Notes under the pieces: generated by a model
The model's input: only the letters and a program-made list of their open reading frames with translations
Database searches by the model: none
Told to the model about the DNA's origin: nothing
Program-made: the position numbers and the translations under genes
In this document: positions 1 through 7,287 of the stretch, in pieces
Position numbering within the stretch: position 1 is the first letter of the stretch
Layout of the letters: each line of letters starts with the position of its first letter
Source of the DNA: Butyrivibrio sp.
GTDB taxonomy: Bacteria > Bacillota > Clostridia > Lachnospirales > Lachnospiraceae
Direction: 5' to 3'
DNA: 36,334 nt
Assembly: GCA_017620235.1 (NCBI GenBank)
Contig: JAFZQT010000008.1
Coordinates: 1 to 36,334 of the forward strand

Positions 1-1
1 G

Positions 2-298
2 GGTGCGCAGCGTATACCGCGCATGATGAAGTACTTCAGAGAAAATCTTCCTACGGAAGTTGCCGGTGCAAAGGTTGATAAAGTTATCGACTACAACAAC
101 GGCTATGAGGATATTCCGCCTCAGAATGCGATAAGACTGTTCCTTGATAACGGCTCATGGTTTGCGATAAGACCGAGTGGAACAGAGCCCAAGATCAAGT
201 TCTATTTCTATTCGAACAGAGACTCGAGAGAGAACGCGCTAAATACTAACAAAACCATAAAAGAAGAGGTGTTTGACTTAATAAATTCGGTAGAATAA
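2..298 (+). CDS. Phosphoglucomutase/phosphomannomutase, C-terminal fragment (partial)
   Basis: This is the 3' end of a phospho-sugar mutase of the alpha-D-phosphohexomutase family, which interconverts hexose 1- and 6-phosphates. The reading frame is open from base 2, so the gene begins outside the window. The Met at base 23 is internal, not a start. The decisive motif is RPSGTEPKIKFYF near the end, the phosphate-binding loop of domain 4 in this family. The preceding segment ending in NGSWFAIRPSG is also typical. About 98 residues remain of a protein that is usually 550-600 residues in the PgcA-like Firmicutes branch. Glucose versus mannose specificity cannot be told from this end. The stop is TAA, and no clear terminator follows before the next gene. 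Confidence 0.9.
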   Translation, partial: GAQRIPRMMKYFRENLPTEVAGAKVDKVIDYNNGYEDIPPQNAIRLFLDNGSWFAIRPSGTEPKIKFYFYSNRDSRENALNTNKTIKEEVFDLINSVE

Positions 299-319
299 GT
301 TATGAAAAATTGATATTAA

Positions 320-353
320 TTTAATGCATAATTGATTGCTCCTATGCTATCAT
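320..353 (+). promoter_or_regulatory. Candidate extended -10 promoter for the GGDEF gene
   Basis: TATCAT at 348-353 is preceded by TG at 346-347 with one base between, an extended -10. The -35 is poor (TTTAAT at 320-325). It lies 29 bases before the start codon chosen for the following gene. Confidence 0.35.
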
Positions 354-381
354 TTAAACAGAAAGCTGTGAGGTGCATTGG

Positions 382-1815
382 ATGGAGAAAAAATATAGCA
401 ATTCACTTAAATACAGAGTTATTTGGGTATGTCTTGTATTTATTGTTATTCTTTGCATGGCACTTGGTACGATAAGCTTCATGATATTTAGAAATACCAT
501 GATGGATGAGTATCGTACAAGGCTTACTTATGTTGCTGATTATACATTAAAAAATATCGATATAGAGGATCTTGAGGAACGCATCCGTACCAAAGAGTAT
601 TCCGATACGTTTAATGATCTTGTGGATCTTATGAGTAGAGTGAGAGAGAGCTATGATCTTGATTTCATTCTTCTTACAGTTCCATGTAAGGTGGATGACA
701 GATACGATTGCATGATGCTGGCAACAGGACTTACTGAGGCTGAAAAAAGCGGAGAGGGACTTAAGGAAGGTATACCGGTTCCTTATCTCGGAGATATGAT
801 AGGAATGTTCCTCGGAGAAGAACTGTGCGAAATTTCATATAATGTTATGGAGAACAATGAAGGAATTAATTATGCTACGGCAAAAAGTGATTACGGTGAA
901 GATTTCAGCGCCAGCGCATCGGTAAGGAACGCCGCGGGAGAAGGAATAGCTCTTTTTACTTGCGGGTTCAGTACTACGGATATTGCGACTAACTTAAGAA
1001 AATATATAATAACTATGGCTGTGTGCGGCATCGTTCTTGCGATTATCTTTATAAGCGGAATGATATTCTGGCTCAATGAGAGAGTAATAATACCGCTTCA
1101 AAAGATAGAGCGCACCACAAGAGATTTTGCGGAGAACAGCCATTCACAGAAAAGTCCCGAACTTCTTTTAATGGAGAATCCGGACATACATACGGGCGAT
1201 GAGCTTGAATCGCTTGCTGACACTATCTTTTCAATGTCTCAGGATATGAGAGAATATGCGGAGGACCTTTTGAGGTCGTCCAATAAGATCCAGAACATGT
1301 CCCTTGAGATGACTAAGGTTAATGAATTTGCTCTCAGAGATGCTCTTACCGGAGTAAAGAACAAGGCTGCGTATGACAAGGTAGAAGTCAGACTTAATTC
1401 CGATATCATCACTCAGACGGCGCAGTTTGCGATGCTGATGATAGATATAAATTATCTTAAAAAGATAAATGATACCTTTGGACATGAAGCAGGAGATCTT
1501 TATATCAAGAATATGTGCACACTCATATGTGATACCTTTGAGAATTCGCCGGTATTCAGAGTGGGCGGAGATGAGTTTGTTGTTCTTCTTGAGAATAAAG
1601 ACTTTAATCATATGGATGAACTTATTGATTCGATCAAGAGTCACATGGAAGAGCTCCAGAACAATAAGAGCCTGCAACCGTGGGAGAGGCTATCGGCTGC
1701 CATCGGTCTTGCCATATATGACGAATCTATGGATGATGACGCGGACAGCGTACTTAAGAGAGCTGACAGGCTGATGTATCAGAATAAGAAGGATATGAAG
1801 GCTGTCAGAACATAA
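382..1815 (+). CDS. Membrane-bound diguanylate cyclase (GGDEF domain)
   Basis: Probably makes cyclic di-GMP from two GTP at the inner face of the membrane in response to an external signal. The order is: TM helix about residues 11-33, an extracytoplasmic sensor of about 170 residues, TM helix about 207-229, a HAMP-like linker, then a GGDEF domain from about 320. The active-site loop is intact, RVGGDEF with GGDEF at 395-399, and DALTGVKNKAAYD opens the domain. The upstream RxxD allosteric inhibition site is not present (TFEN lies there), so product feedback at that site is unlikely. ATG 382 is preferred to GTG 373 because the purine-rich TGAGG at 369-373 is then correctly spaced. The gene lies 33 bases upstream of the dehydrogenase gene, so the two may be co-transcribed. 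The ligand is unknown. Confidence 0.88.
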   Translation: MEKKYSNSLKYRVIWVCLVFIVILCMALGTISFMIFRNTMMDEYRTRLTYVADYTLKNIDIEDLEERIRTKEYSDTFNDLVDLMSRVRESYDLDFILLTVPCKVDDRYDCMMLATGLTEAEKSGEGLKEGIPVPYLGDMIGMFLGEELCEISYNVMENNEGINYATAKSDYGEDFSASASVRNAAGEGIALFTCGFSTTDIATNLRKYIITMAVCGIVLAIIFISGMIFWLNERVIIPLQKIERTTRDFAENSHSQKSPELLLMENPDIHTGDELESLADTIFSMSQDMREYAEDLLRSSNKIQNMSLEMTKVNEFALRDALTGVKNKAAYDKVEVRLNSDIITQTAQFAMLMIDINYLKKINDTFGHEAGDLYIKNMCTLICDTFENSPVFRVGGDEFVVLLENKDFNHMDELIDSIKSHMEELQNNKSLQPWERLSAAIGLAIYDESMDDDADSVLKRADRLMYQNKKDMKAVRT

Positions 1816-1848
1816 AACATATTTAGAAAGGCATAAGTTACACGAGGT

Positions 1849-2808
1849 ATGAAAATTGTTGTTGCAGATGTAGACAGTGTCGGATCTGACATGGACTACA
1901 GTATTTATGATGAACTTGGAGAAGTTTCCTATTACGGGGACAAGATCACTGACGAGAATGCAAAGGAGAGACTTGAAGGAGCGGAGATACTGCTTATAAA
2001 TAAGAGCGCTATAACCGAGAAGGTTTTAAATGACGCTCCCGATCTTAAGCTTATATGTGAGTTTGCGACAGGTTATGACAATGCAAATATAGAAGCATGC
2101 AAAAGACATGGCGTAAAAGTGGCAAATGTAGTTAATTACTCAACAGCTTCCGTTGCCCAGCACACCTTCGCATTACTCTTTTATCTTATGGAGAACTCGC
2201 GCCATTACGATGAATTTGTAAAAAGCGGCGGATATGCAAATCAGCCGCATTTTTGCTGTCTTGATATACCGTTTGAAGAACTTGACGGCAAAGTGTACGG
2301 AATAGTCGGAATGGGAAATATCGGAAGAAAAGTGGCACAGATCGCAACTGCCTTTGGTGCGAAAGTTATCTTTTATTCAGCATCCGGAAACAGTACATGT
2401 ACAGAGTATGAGAGAGTATCATTCGATGAGCTCTTATCAAGATCGGATGTTATATCGCTTCATTGTCCTTTGAGCGATAAGACCAGAAATCTCTTTAACA
2501 AAGACGCATTCAAGAAAATGAAGAAGAGTGCGATCCTCATAAACGTTGCTAGAGGCGCGGTATTAAGCGAGGAAGATCTTTACGAAGCGCTTGTGTCAGG
2601 CGAGATCAAGGCAGCAGGTCTTGATGTTCTCAATCCCGAGCCGATGGCAAAGGATTCACCGCTTCTTAAGATTCAGGACAGCGGAAAGCTCTTTATTACT
2701 CCACACATGGCGTGGGGCAGTACCGAAGCAAGAACCAGATGCCTTGAAGAAGTTAAAAAGAACATTCAGGCTTTCATGGCAGGAACACCTCGAAACATAG
2801 TAAATTAA
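1849..2808 (+). CDS. D-isomer-specific 2-hydroxyacid dehydrogenase
   Basis: NAD(P)H-dependent oxidoreductase that reduces a 2-keto acid to the D-2-hydroxy acid, or the reverse. At 319 residues it has the usual family length. The dinucleotide loop GMGNIG is at 154-159. The catalytic set is complete: Arg235 (in NVARG), Glu264 (in NPEP) and His286 (in TPHMAWGS). The N-terminal catalytic half contains the expected FATGYDNANIEACK and VAQHTF motifs. The closest functional types are glycerate/hydroxypyruvate reductase and D-lactate dehydrogenase-like enzymes, and the sequence alone does not choose between them. A purine-rich site (AGAAAGG, about 1825-1831) lies rather far upstream and CGAGG lies close to the ATG, so initiation may be modest. 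The gene ends just before a long hairpin. Confidence 0.92.
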   Translation: MKIVVADVDSVGSDMDYSIYDELGEVSYYGDKITDENAKERLEGAEILLINKSAITEKVLNDAPDLKLICEFATGYDNANIEACKRHGVKVANVVNYSTASVAQHTFALLFYLMENSRHYDEFVKSGGYANQPHFCCLDIPFEELDGKVYGIVGMGNIGRKVAQIATAFGAKVIFYSASGNSTCTEYERVSFDELLSRSDVISLHCPLSDKTRNLFNKDAFKKMKKSAILINVARGAVLSEEDLYEALVSGEIKAAGLDVLNPEPMAKDSPLLKIQDSGKLFITPHMAWGSTEARTRCLEEVKKNIQAFMAGTPRNIVN

Positions 2809-2815
2809 GGATTAT

Positions 2816-2886
2816 GAAACTTACCACGCATGGCAGGGGCGCAGCTACAGGCTTTTTGCTGCCCCCTGCCATGCGTGGTAAGTTTC
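2816..2886. terminator. Long inverted repeat between convergent genes
   Basis: A 24-bp perfect stem (2816-2839 with 2863-2886) is followed by a bulged C at 2840 and five more pairs (GCAGC 2841-2845 with GCTGC 2858-2862), with a 12-base loop. It sits between the dehydrogenase gene and the leftward gene ending at 2893, so it probably terminates both. The stem is much longer than an ordinary intrinsic terminator and no good U tract follows on either strand. Confidence 0.7.
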
Positions 2887-2892
2887 GTTTAA

Positions 2893-3144
2893 CTACATGA
2901 GTTCTACGGGCTCGCCTGAGAAATCGGCTTTTCCTTTATCATAGAGCTCTCTTACAAAGTCGATCGCTCTCTGGCCTGAGTTCTCGATCGGTATATTCTG
3001 GTCGTAGATATATTCAAGTCTGTCGCCGCTTGTGAGAGTGAAATTTATCTGAGTTCCGACGATCTTGCCTTCTCCTATATCCATTGGTTTTACTTCTACA
3101 GCGCATACATCTTTAATGACACCTTCTCCAAATAGGACTAACAT
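2893..3144 (-). CDS. Small protein of unknown function
   Basis: An 83-residue soluble protein with no signal peptide or membrane segment and no family that I recognise. It reads as a short beta-rich domain (VIKDVCAVEVKPMD, KIVGTQINFTLTSGDRLEYIYDQ) followed by a helix (ENSGQRAIDFVRELYDKGKAD). A strong TAAGGAGGA site lies about 8 bases before the ATG, which supports real translation. It is transcribed leftward toward the long hairpin. Its promoter would lie in 3145-3240, back to back with that of the lipoprotein gene. Confidence 0.75.
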   Translation of the reverse strand: MLVLFGEGVIKDVCAVEVKPMDIGEGKIVGTQINFTLTSGDRLEYIYDQNIPIENSGQRAIDFVRELYDKGKADFSGEPVELM

Positions 3145-3236
3145 CTAAAATTCCTCCTTATAACGGCTACTATGCCTTGTTTAGTGTTCCGGATAATCTA
3201 TATTTTACCACTATAGTAACGAAAATACGATATTCT

Positions 3237-3264
3237 TTGATTATTTATTCAGATATGTTATACT
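3237..3264 (+). promoter_or_regulatory. Promoter of the 3314 lipoprotein gene
   Basis: TTGATT at 3237-3242, a 16-base spacer, and TATACT at 3259-3264 preceded by TGT (extended -10). It lies 50 bases before the start codon. Confidence 0.65.
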
Positions 3265-3313
3265 AAAGGTTGTGTTTACAAAAATAGTGTTAGGGTACGG
3301 AGAATAGACATTT

Positions 3314-4177
3314 ATGCGCATTGGGAAAAAATTGGTATCAACGATCGTCGTTCTTGCATTGAGTACATCAGCTCTTACAGGATGCACTTCAACCAAGAAA
3401 GCGATATCTGAATCAGCTAAAGATTTTTTGGAAATAGTAAAGAGTGGTTCAACTGAGAACCTTGAACAATATGCGAGTGGCGGAGTTTTAGATGGTGAGT
3501 TTGTTCACACTTTCGATTCGTCTTTCCTTACAGACAACCTTAAATCTGGTATCGATTCAGAGAAGCTTGATGAAGCAACAGCTCAAAGACTTGATAATCT
3601 CTGTGCCAGCTTTTCAGATATGATAACAAGTTATGAGATAACATCCGTTTCTGTAAAAAAAGGTGTTGGTACTGTAGTTGCCAGTGTAAATACAGCTTTT
3701 CCGCTTAATATAATCGGTGGTGAGGAAGCTTCTTCCCGTATAGGAGTCAAAGTTGATTCTTATACACAGGAAAATCCGGATAAGATCAATAATGCCGATC
3801 CGGAGATTGCAAAGCAGGTTTACAACGATACAATAAATCTTGTTTTGGAAACATATGAAGATATGATGAGTGAAAGCTCTGAAGAAACCTATATATTCGT
3901 ATTCACCATGTCAAAAGATTCTGAGACACACAAATGGTGCGTGACAGAGATTCAGGATTACGACAGTGTTGCAAACGGCAAGACAATTGCTGAGACAAAC
4001 ACAGATGCAGGCGACACAGAAGACGAGGATATCCCGATTGAAGAAATGGCGGGAACCGAGGAGTCACAGGAACCTCAGGCAGAGGAGACGGAATCTGAGG
4101 AAGCTGCTCCCGAACAATCTGAGGAAAGTGCTTCCGAAGGACCTGAGATAGAAGAAGTTGATCTTTCAATAGACTAA
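3314..4177 (+). CDS. Lipoprotein with an acidic C-terminal tail
   Basis: A 287-residue exported lipoprotein of unknown role. It has a basic N-terminus, a hydrophobic segment, and the lipobox LTGC with lipidated Cys24. The body (about 30-225) looks like a small folded domain with alternating strands and helices. It recalls the DUF4878/DUF5105-type lipoproteins of Clostridia, but this is only a resemblance in pattern. The last 60 or so residues are almost entirely Glu, Ser, Ala, Pro and Thr, a strongly acidic disordered tail. Position-wise it is a single-gene unit between its own promoter and a clear terminator. The ATG at 3314 is supported by the lipoprotein signal beginning immediately after it. 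The preceding ribosome site (CGGAG) is weak. Confidence 0.8.
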   Translation: MRIGKKLVSTIVVLALSTSALTGCTSTKKAISESAKDFLEIVKSGSTENLEQYASGGVLDGEFVHTFDSSFLTDNLKSGIDSEKLDEATAQRLDNLCASFSDMITSYEITSVSVKKGVGTVVASVNTAFPLNIIGGEEASSRIGVKVDSYTQENPDKINNADPEIAKQVYNDTINLVLETYEDMMSESSEETYIFVFTMSKDSETHKWCVTEIQDYDSVANGKTIAETNTDAGDTEDEDIPIEEMAGTEESQEPQAEETESEEAAPEQSEESASEGPEIEEVDLSID

Positions 4178-4197
4178 TAAATATATTTTACATAGAT

Positions 4198-4232
4198 AAA
4201 AGTCCTATGCTTTTGATGAGCATAGGACTTTT
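4198..4232. terminator. Bidirectional intrinsic terminator
   Basis: Perfect 14-bp stem (4198-4211 with 4219-4232), loop TTTGATG, A-rich on the left and T-rich on the right, between convergent genes. It can serve the lipoprotein gene and the leftward gene ending at 4280. Confidence 0.9.
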
Positions 4233-4279
4233 ATTCTTTCATCGAATCATCCATTGTAATTCTCCATTTAAATGGCGAA

Positions 4280-4453
4280 TCATCTCTTTCCGAGACAACC
4301 CTGATTTTTCAGTTCTATGAGCAGTTCAAAAACATCCCCTAACGGTAAGCCGGTGATATGAGCTACTTTCTCAGGATCCGGATAGAATTCATCTTCACAA
4401 TCCTTTCTGATGCAGTCCAGAACTTCATTTCTAAGGTCTAATGTAGCTGTCAT
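4280..4453 (-). CDS. Small winged-helix-like protein
   Basis: A 57-residue soluble protein. The pattern of three helices (RNEVLDCIRKDC, DPEKVAHITG, LGDVFELLIELKNQG) resembles a minimal helix-turn-helix or winged helix such as those seen in LexA-like or FeoC-like small regulators. This is a fold guess, and no family is recognised. The start is set at 4453: AAAGGAGG, an almost perfect ribosome site, lies about 10 bases upstream. An ATG 21 bases earlier overlaps that site and is unlikely to be used. It forms a single-gene transcript with its own promoter upstream. Confidence 0.7.
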   Translation of the reverse strand: MTATLDLRNEVLDCIRKDCEDEFYPDPEKVAHITGLPLGDVFELLIELKNQGCLGKR

Positions 4454-4518
4454 ACACGTGATTCCTCCTTTCATAAATAGTCAGATAATTTTGTCTACGT
4501 GCTTATCTGTTACTAAAT

Positions 4519-4547
4519 ATTATATCGGAAAAACGTATAAAAAGTTA
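4519..4547 (-). promoter_or_regulatory. Promoter of the small 4280-4453 gene
   Basis: Read leftward: TTAACT (4547-4542), a 17-base spacer, and a perfect TATAAT (4524-4519), 66 bases before the start codon. Confidence 0.55.
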
Positions 4548-4586
4548 ATTAATTTGTGTTAAAAAGTATGAAAATTTAATAAAATA

Positions 4587-4616
4587 ATGGCAATTCCAAA
4601 AATATGGAATTGCCAT
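4587..4616 (-). terminator. Terminator of the 4628-6094 chemoreceptor gene
   Basis: Perfect 12-bp stem (4587-4598 with 4605-4616), 6-base loop, followed on the minus strand by a T-rich run. It lies just past the stop codon. Confidence 0.85.
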
Positions 4617-4627
4617 AAATATTAGCT

Positions 4628-6094
4628 TTAGTGCGCGTTGTTGATCTCTCGAAGCTTGTTTGCCTGTTCTGAGATATCTTCGAGAATTGTCTTAAATGCA
4701 TTGAATTTCTCGGTAGCTTCATCAGAAGACTTGGCACCTTCGTGTGAAAGAGAAGCAACTTCCTGGCTTGTAGCGGAAAGAGTTGAGATGCTGTCGTTGA
4801 TCTCTGTAGTTGACTCTGCGATTGACTTCATTCCTTCAGCGATGTGAGAGAAGCGGGTGATCATTCCGGATACGTTGTTGTTTATGCTGTTGAAACTCTC
4901 ACCGACAGACTCGATCATTTCATTCTGCTTATCAACTGTTGTAACTGTGTCATCTATGCTGAACATTGCTTTCTGTACGTCTTCGTTAAGCTCGTTGATG
5001 ATGTTTGTGATCTCATTTGAAGCCTTGTTTGTCTCGGCTGCAAGTTCACGCACGTTGTTGGCAACGACTGCGAAACCTTTTCCTGCTTCACCTGCTCTTG
5101 CTGCCTCGATACTTGCGTTGAGGGCAAGGAGATTTGTCTGTGTTGATATAGACATGATTGAACTTACGATGTTCTTTACTTCTTCAACTTTATCTATAAC
5201 TGCCTGTGTGGCGTCAACTGTTATCTGGCTTGCCTTTGATACGTCCTTAGATTTGATCTTAAGATCTTCGATAACGTTTATACCTTCATCGATTGCTGTC
5301 TGAGTGCTTTCAGAAGCTTCTGTCATTTCGATTCTGTCTTGCTCTGTGGTAGATGTCTTTTCCTGAATCGACTGTACCTTTTCAGCCTGCTTGATAATGG
5401 ATTGAGATGTGCTCTCCATGCTTGTTGCGATGTTCTGCATGCCGGCCTGCTGTGATTCAAGGATCTTCTGAAGTGATAAAAGATCATCCTGAGAAGCGTT
5501 GAACAGATCAGTGATCTTGTTTGCTATTTCTGCCATGTTGTTTCCAACTGCAAGTGTTTTTTCTTCAACTTTGCTCATGACAATTTTCTTTTCATCGATG
5601 AGATTCTTTTGAAGAGAAACCGTCATCATACATGATACAAACGAAAGAACCAGTGTAGCGATCGCGGGAGCGACAATCTGATTGTCAAAACCGTTTGCAA
5701 AAAGGTTTCTGATCAGTGAAATGCAAAAAGTAAAAGAGATTATGCCGACACCGTATCCGCAGAGCCTTACGTTAGAGTAAAGTGTGCTGCAAATAAGTAT
5801 CGGAAGTCCGAATGCAAAAAAGTAAAGATTGTTTCCTGTAAGGATAAGTGCGAGATAGAATACGCTTACTCCGCACATTATAAATATTGCACCTGCTTTT
5901 TCTGAATAGAATCTGAAATTACCGATAAAGATTAAGATCAAACTGACTACGGCACTTGCAAATATGACCGCCTTTCCTATGTCAAAACCTTTGCTGATTA
6001 GAGATAACAGAGTGAGTATAACTCCCGTTATCACTGTGAAGATACTTACGTAAAAACTGTTTGCGTTTGCGCGCTTATACTGCTGAGCGTCCAT
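4628..6094 (-). CDS. Methyl-accepting chemotaxis protein with a polytopic membrane N-terminus
   Basis: A chemoreceptor that should signal through CheW/CheA. Residues about 14-170 hold some six hydrophobic helices with very short connecting loops. There is no extracytoplasmic ligand-binding domain and no evident HAMP. Residues 190-488 form the long coiled-coil cytoplasmic domain. The hairpin tip is intact (TNLLALNASIEAARAGEAG, from about residue 318), followed by FAVVANNVRELA. Total length is 488. Such receptors are thought to sense something in or across the membrane, such as energy state or a membrane-permeable compound, but nothing here says which. ATG 6094 has a good CGGAGG site. The gene stands alone between its own promoter and a terminator. 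Confidence 0.92.
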   Translation of the reverse strand: MDAQQYKRANANSFYVSIFTVITGVILTLLSLISKGFDIGKAVIFASAVVSLILIFIGNFRFYSEKAGAIFIMCGVSVFYLALILTGNNLYFFAFGLPILICSTLYSNVRLCGYGVGIISFTFCISLIRNLFANGFDNQIVAPAIATLVLSFVSCMMTVSLQKNLIDEKKIVMSKVEEKTLAVGNNMAEIANKITDLFNASQDDLLSLQKILESQQAGMQNIATSMESTSQSIIKQAEKVQSIQEKTSTTEQDRIEMTEASESTQTAIDEGINVIEDLKIKSKDVSKASQITVDATQAVIDKVEEVKNIVSSIMSISTQTNLLALNASIEAARAGEAGKGFAVVANNVRELAAETNKASNEITNIINELNEDVQKAMFSIDDTVTTVDKQNEMIESVGESFNSINNNVSGMITRFSHIAEGMKSIAESTTEINDSISTLSATSQEVASLSHEGAKSSDEATEKFNAFKTILEDISEQANKLREINNAH

Positions 6095-6140
6095 GATATG
6101 CCTCCGTAGAATGGATATAAATTTTTAGAACAATGGAAAG

Positions 6141-6169
6141 ATTCTATCACAAAATCGATAGCGTGACTA
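6141..6169 (-). promoter_or_regulatory. Promoter of the chemoreceptor gene
   Basis: Read leftward: TAGTCA (6169-6164), a 17-base spacer ending in TGA, and TAGAAT (6146-6141), an extended -10. It is 47 bases before the start. Confidence 0.5.
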
Positions 6170-6223
6170 GAGCAAAAGCTACAGTATATCTGGATTAAAC
6201 GGTTTTTTTGATGATGGAAATAT

Positions 6224-6231
6224 GGTATAAT
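6224..6231 (+). promoter_or_regulatory. Extended -10 of the glycosyltransferase gene
   Basis: TGG followed by a perfect TATAAT (6226-6231). The -35 region is only a T run (about 6203-6209). Its position inside the upstream extension of the open frame confirms that translation starts at 6268, not 6208. Confidence 0.6.
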
Positions 6232-6267
6232 TACCCATTAGTAATAGTCATTTGGAGGATTTTGCTT

Positions 6268-7188
6268 ATGCTCTCTGTTATAATTCCCGCATATAATGAA
6301 GAGGAAATGATAAAAAAGACTTCTGAAACAATATCAGGAATACTGGTTGAGGAGAAGATTGATTTTGAACTCCTTTTTATAAACGACGGATCCGTGGATA
6401 ATACCTGGAACGTTATAAATGAAGAATCTGCGCGTGATCCCAGAGTTAAGGGCGTGTGCTTTTCAAGAAACTTTGGAAAAGAATCTGCTGTCTTTGCAGG
6501 TATTGCCGAGGCAACAGGAGATTGCTGTGTTGTTTTGGACTGCGACCTTCAGCATCCGCCGGAAAAGATTGTAGATATGTACAGACTTTGGGAACAGGGC
6601 TATGAGATCGTTGAAGGTGTCAAGGCAAGCAGAGGAAAAGAATCTGCTATGCACAAGTTTGCCGCTAAGAGCTTTTACGATATCATGAGTAATGCTGTCG
6701 GTTTCGATATGTCCAGGGCTTCGGATTACAAGCTTCTTGACAGGAAGGCAATGAATGTTCTTCTTAACATGGATGAGAAAAATGCTTTCTTCAGAGCTCT
6801 TTCATCATGGATTGGATTTAAGAGCACGGAAGTTACCTATGATGTAAGAGAGAGGGAAGCCGGAGTATCTAAGTGGAGTACAAGAGCTCTTTTCAAATAT
6901 GCGATCAACAATATAACTTCGTTTACATCGGCACCGCTTCATCTCGTGACCATATCGGGAGTGGTTGTCACTGTCCTTGGAGTTGGTTTCAGTGTGGAAG
7001 CGCTTTACAGGCATTTTTTTATACACAACGATGAGCCCGGATTTACGACTCTCATAGTTCTTATGTGCTTCGTGTCAGCTGTGATTATGTTTGGGCTTGG
7101 AGTTATCGGAACATATATATCCAAGATCTACGATGAAGTTAAGGGAAGACCCCGCTATATTATTGATAGAACGACGTATGAAAAATAA
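6268..7188 (+). CDS. Family 2 glycosyltransferase, GtrB/DPM1-like
   Basis: Most likely transfers a sugar from a nucleotide donor to polyprenyl phosphate at the cytoplasmic membrane face, supplying lipid-linked sugar for cell-envelope decoration. The 306-residue length and layout fit: a GT-A domain opening with VIIPAYNEEE, FINDGSVDNTW, the metal-binding D91-C-D93 followed by LQHPPE, then SDYKLLDR, and REAGVSKWS near the end of the catalytic part. Two TM helices follow (about 230-255 and 262-290), as in GtrB and its relatives. The start at 6268 follows TTTGGAGGA at a 9-base spacing. No flippase or acceptor transferase gene is adjacent, so the pathway is not identifiable here. Confidence 0.9.
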   Translation: MLSVIIPAYNEEEMIKKTSETISGILVEEKIDFELLFINDGSVDNTWNVINEESARDPRVKGVCFSRNFGKESAVFAGIAEATGDCCVVLDCDLQHPPEKIVDMYRLWEQGYEIVEGVKASRGKESAMHKFAAKSFYDIMSNAVGFDMSRASDYKLLDRKAMNVLLNMDEKNAFFRALSSWIGFKSTEVTYDVREREAGVSKWSTRALFKYAINNITSFTSAPLHLVTISGVVVTVLGVGFSVEALYRHFFIHNDEPGFTTLIVLMCFVSAVIMFGLGVIGTYISKIYDEVKGRPRYIIDRTTYEK

Positions 7189-7206
7189 CGAAATTTTGAA
7201 AAAATC

Positions 7207-7236
7207 TTGGTAAAAATCCGCTATTTGGGGTAAAAT
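7207..7236 (+). promoter_or_regulatory. Candidate promoter of the signalling operon
   Basis: TTGGTA (7207-7212), an 18-base spacer, and TAAAAT (7231-7236), 51 bases before the first start codon of the 7288-15035 gene group. Confidence 0.5.
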
Positions 7237-7287
7237 GTAATTAAGAGGAGTATGGGTTGTTAGGAGGAAGGAGAAAGGAGACAGGCA

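Noticed and set aside
1231-1677. A 148-codon minus-strand frame within the GGDEF gene
   Set aside because: Lies opposite the intact RVGGDEF domain; no start context.
6208-6267. N-terminal extension of the glycosyltransferase starting at 6208
   Set aside because: It contains the promoter -10 and the ribosome site; the family begins at VIIPAYNEEE right after ATG 6268.
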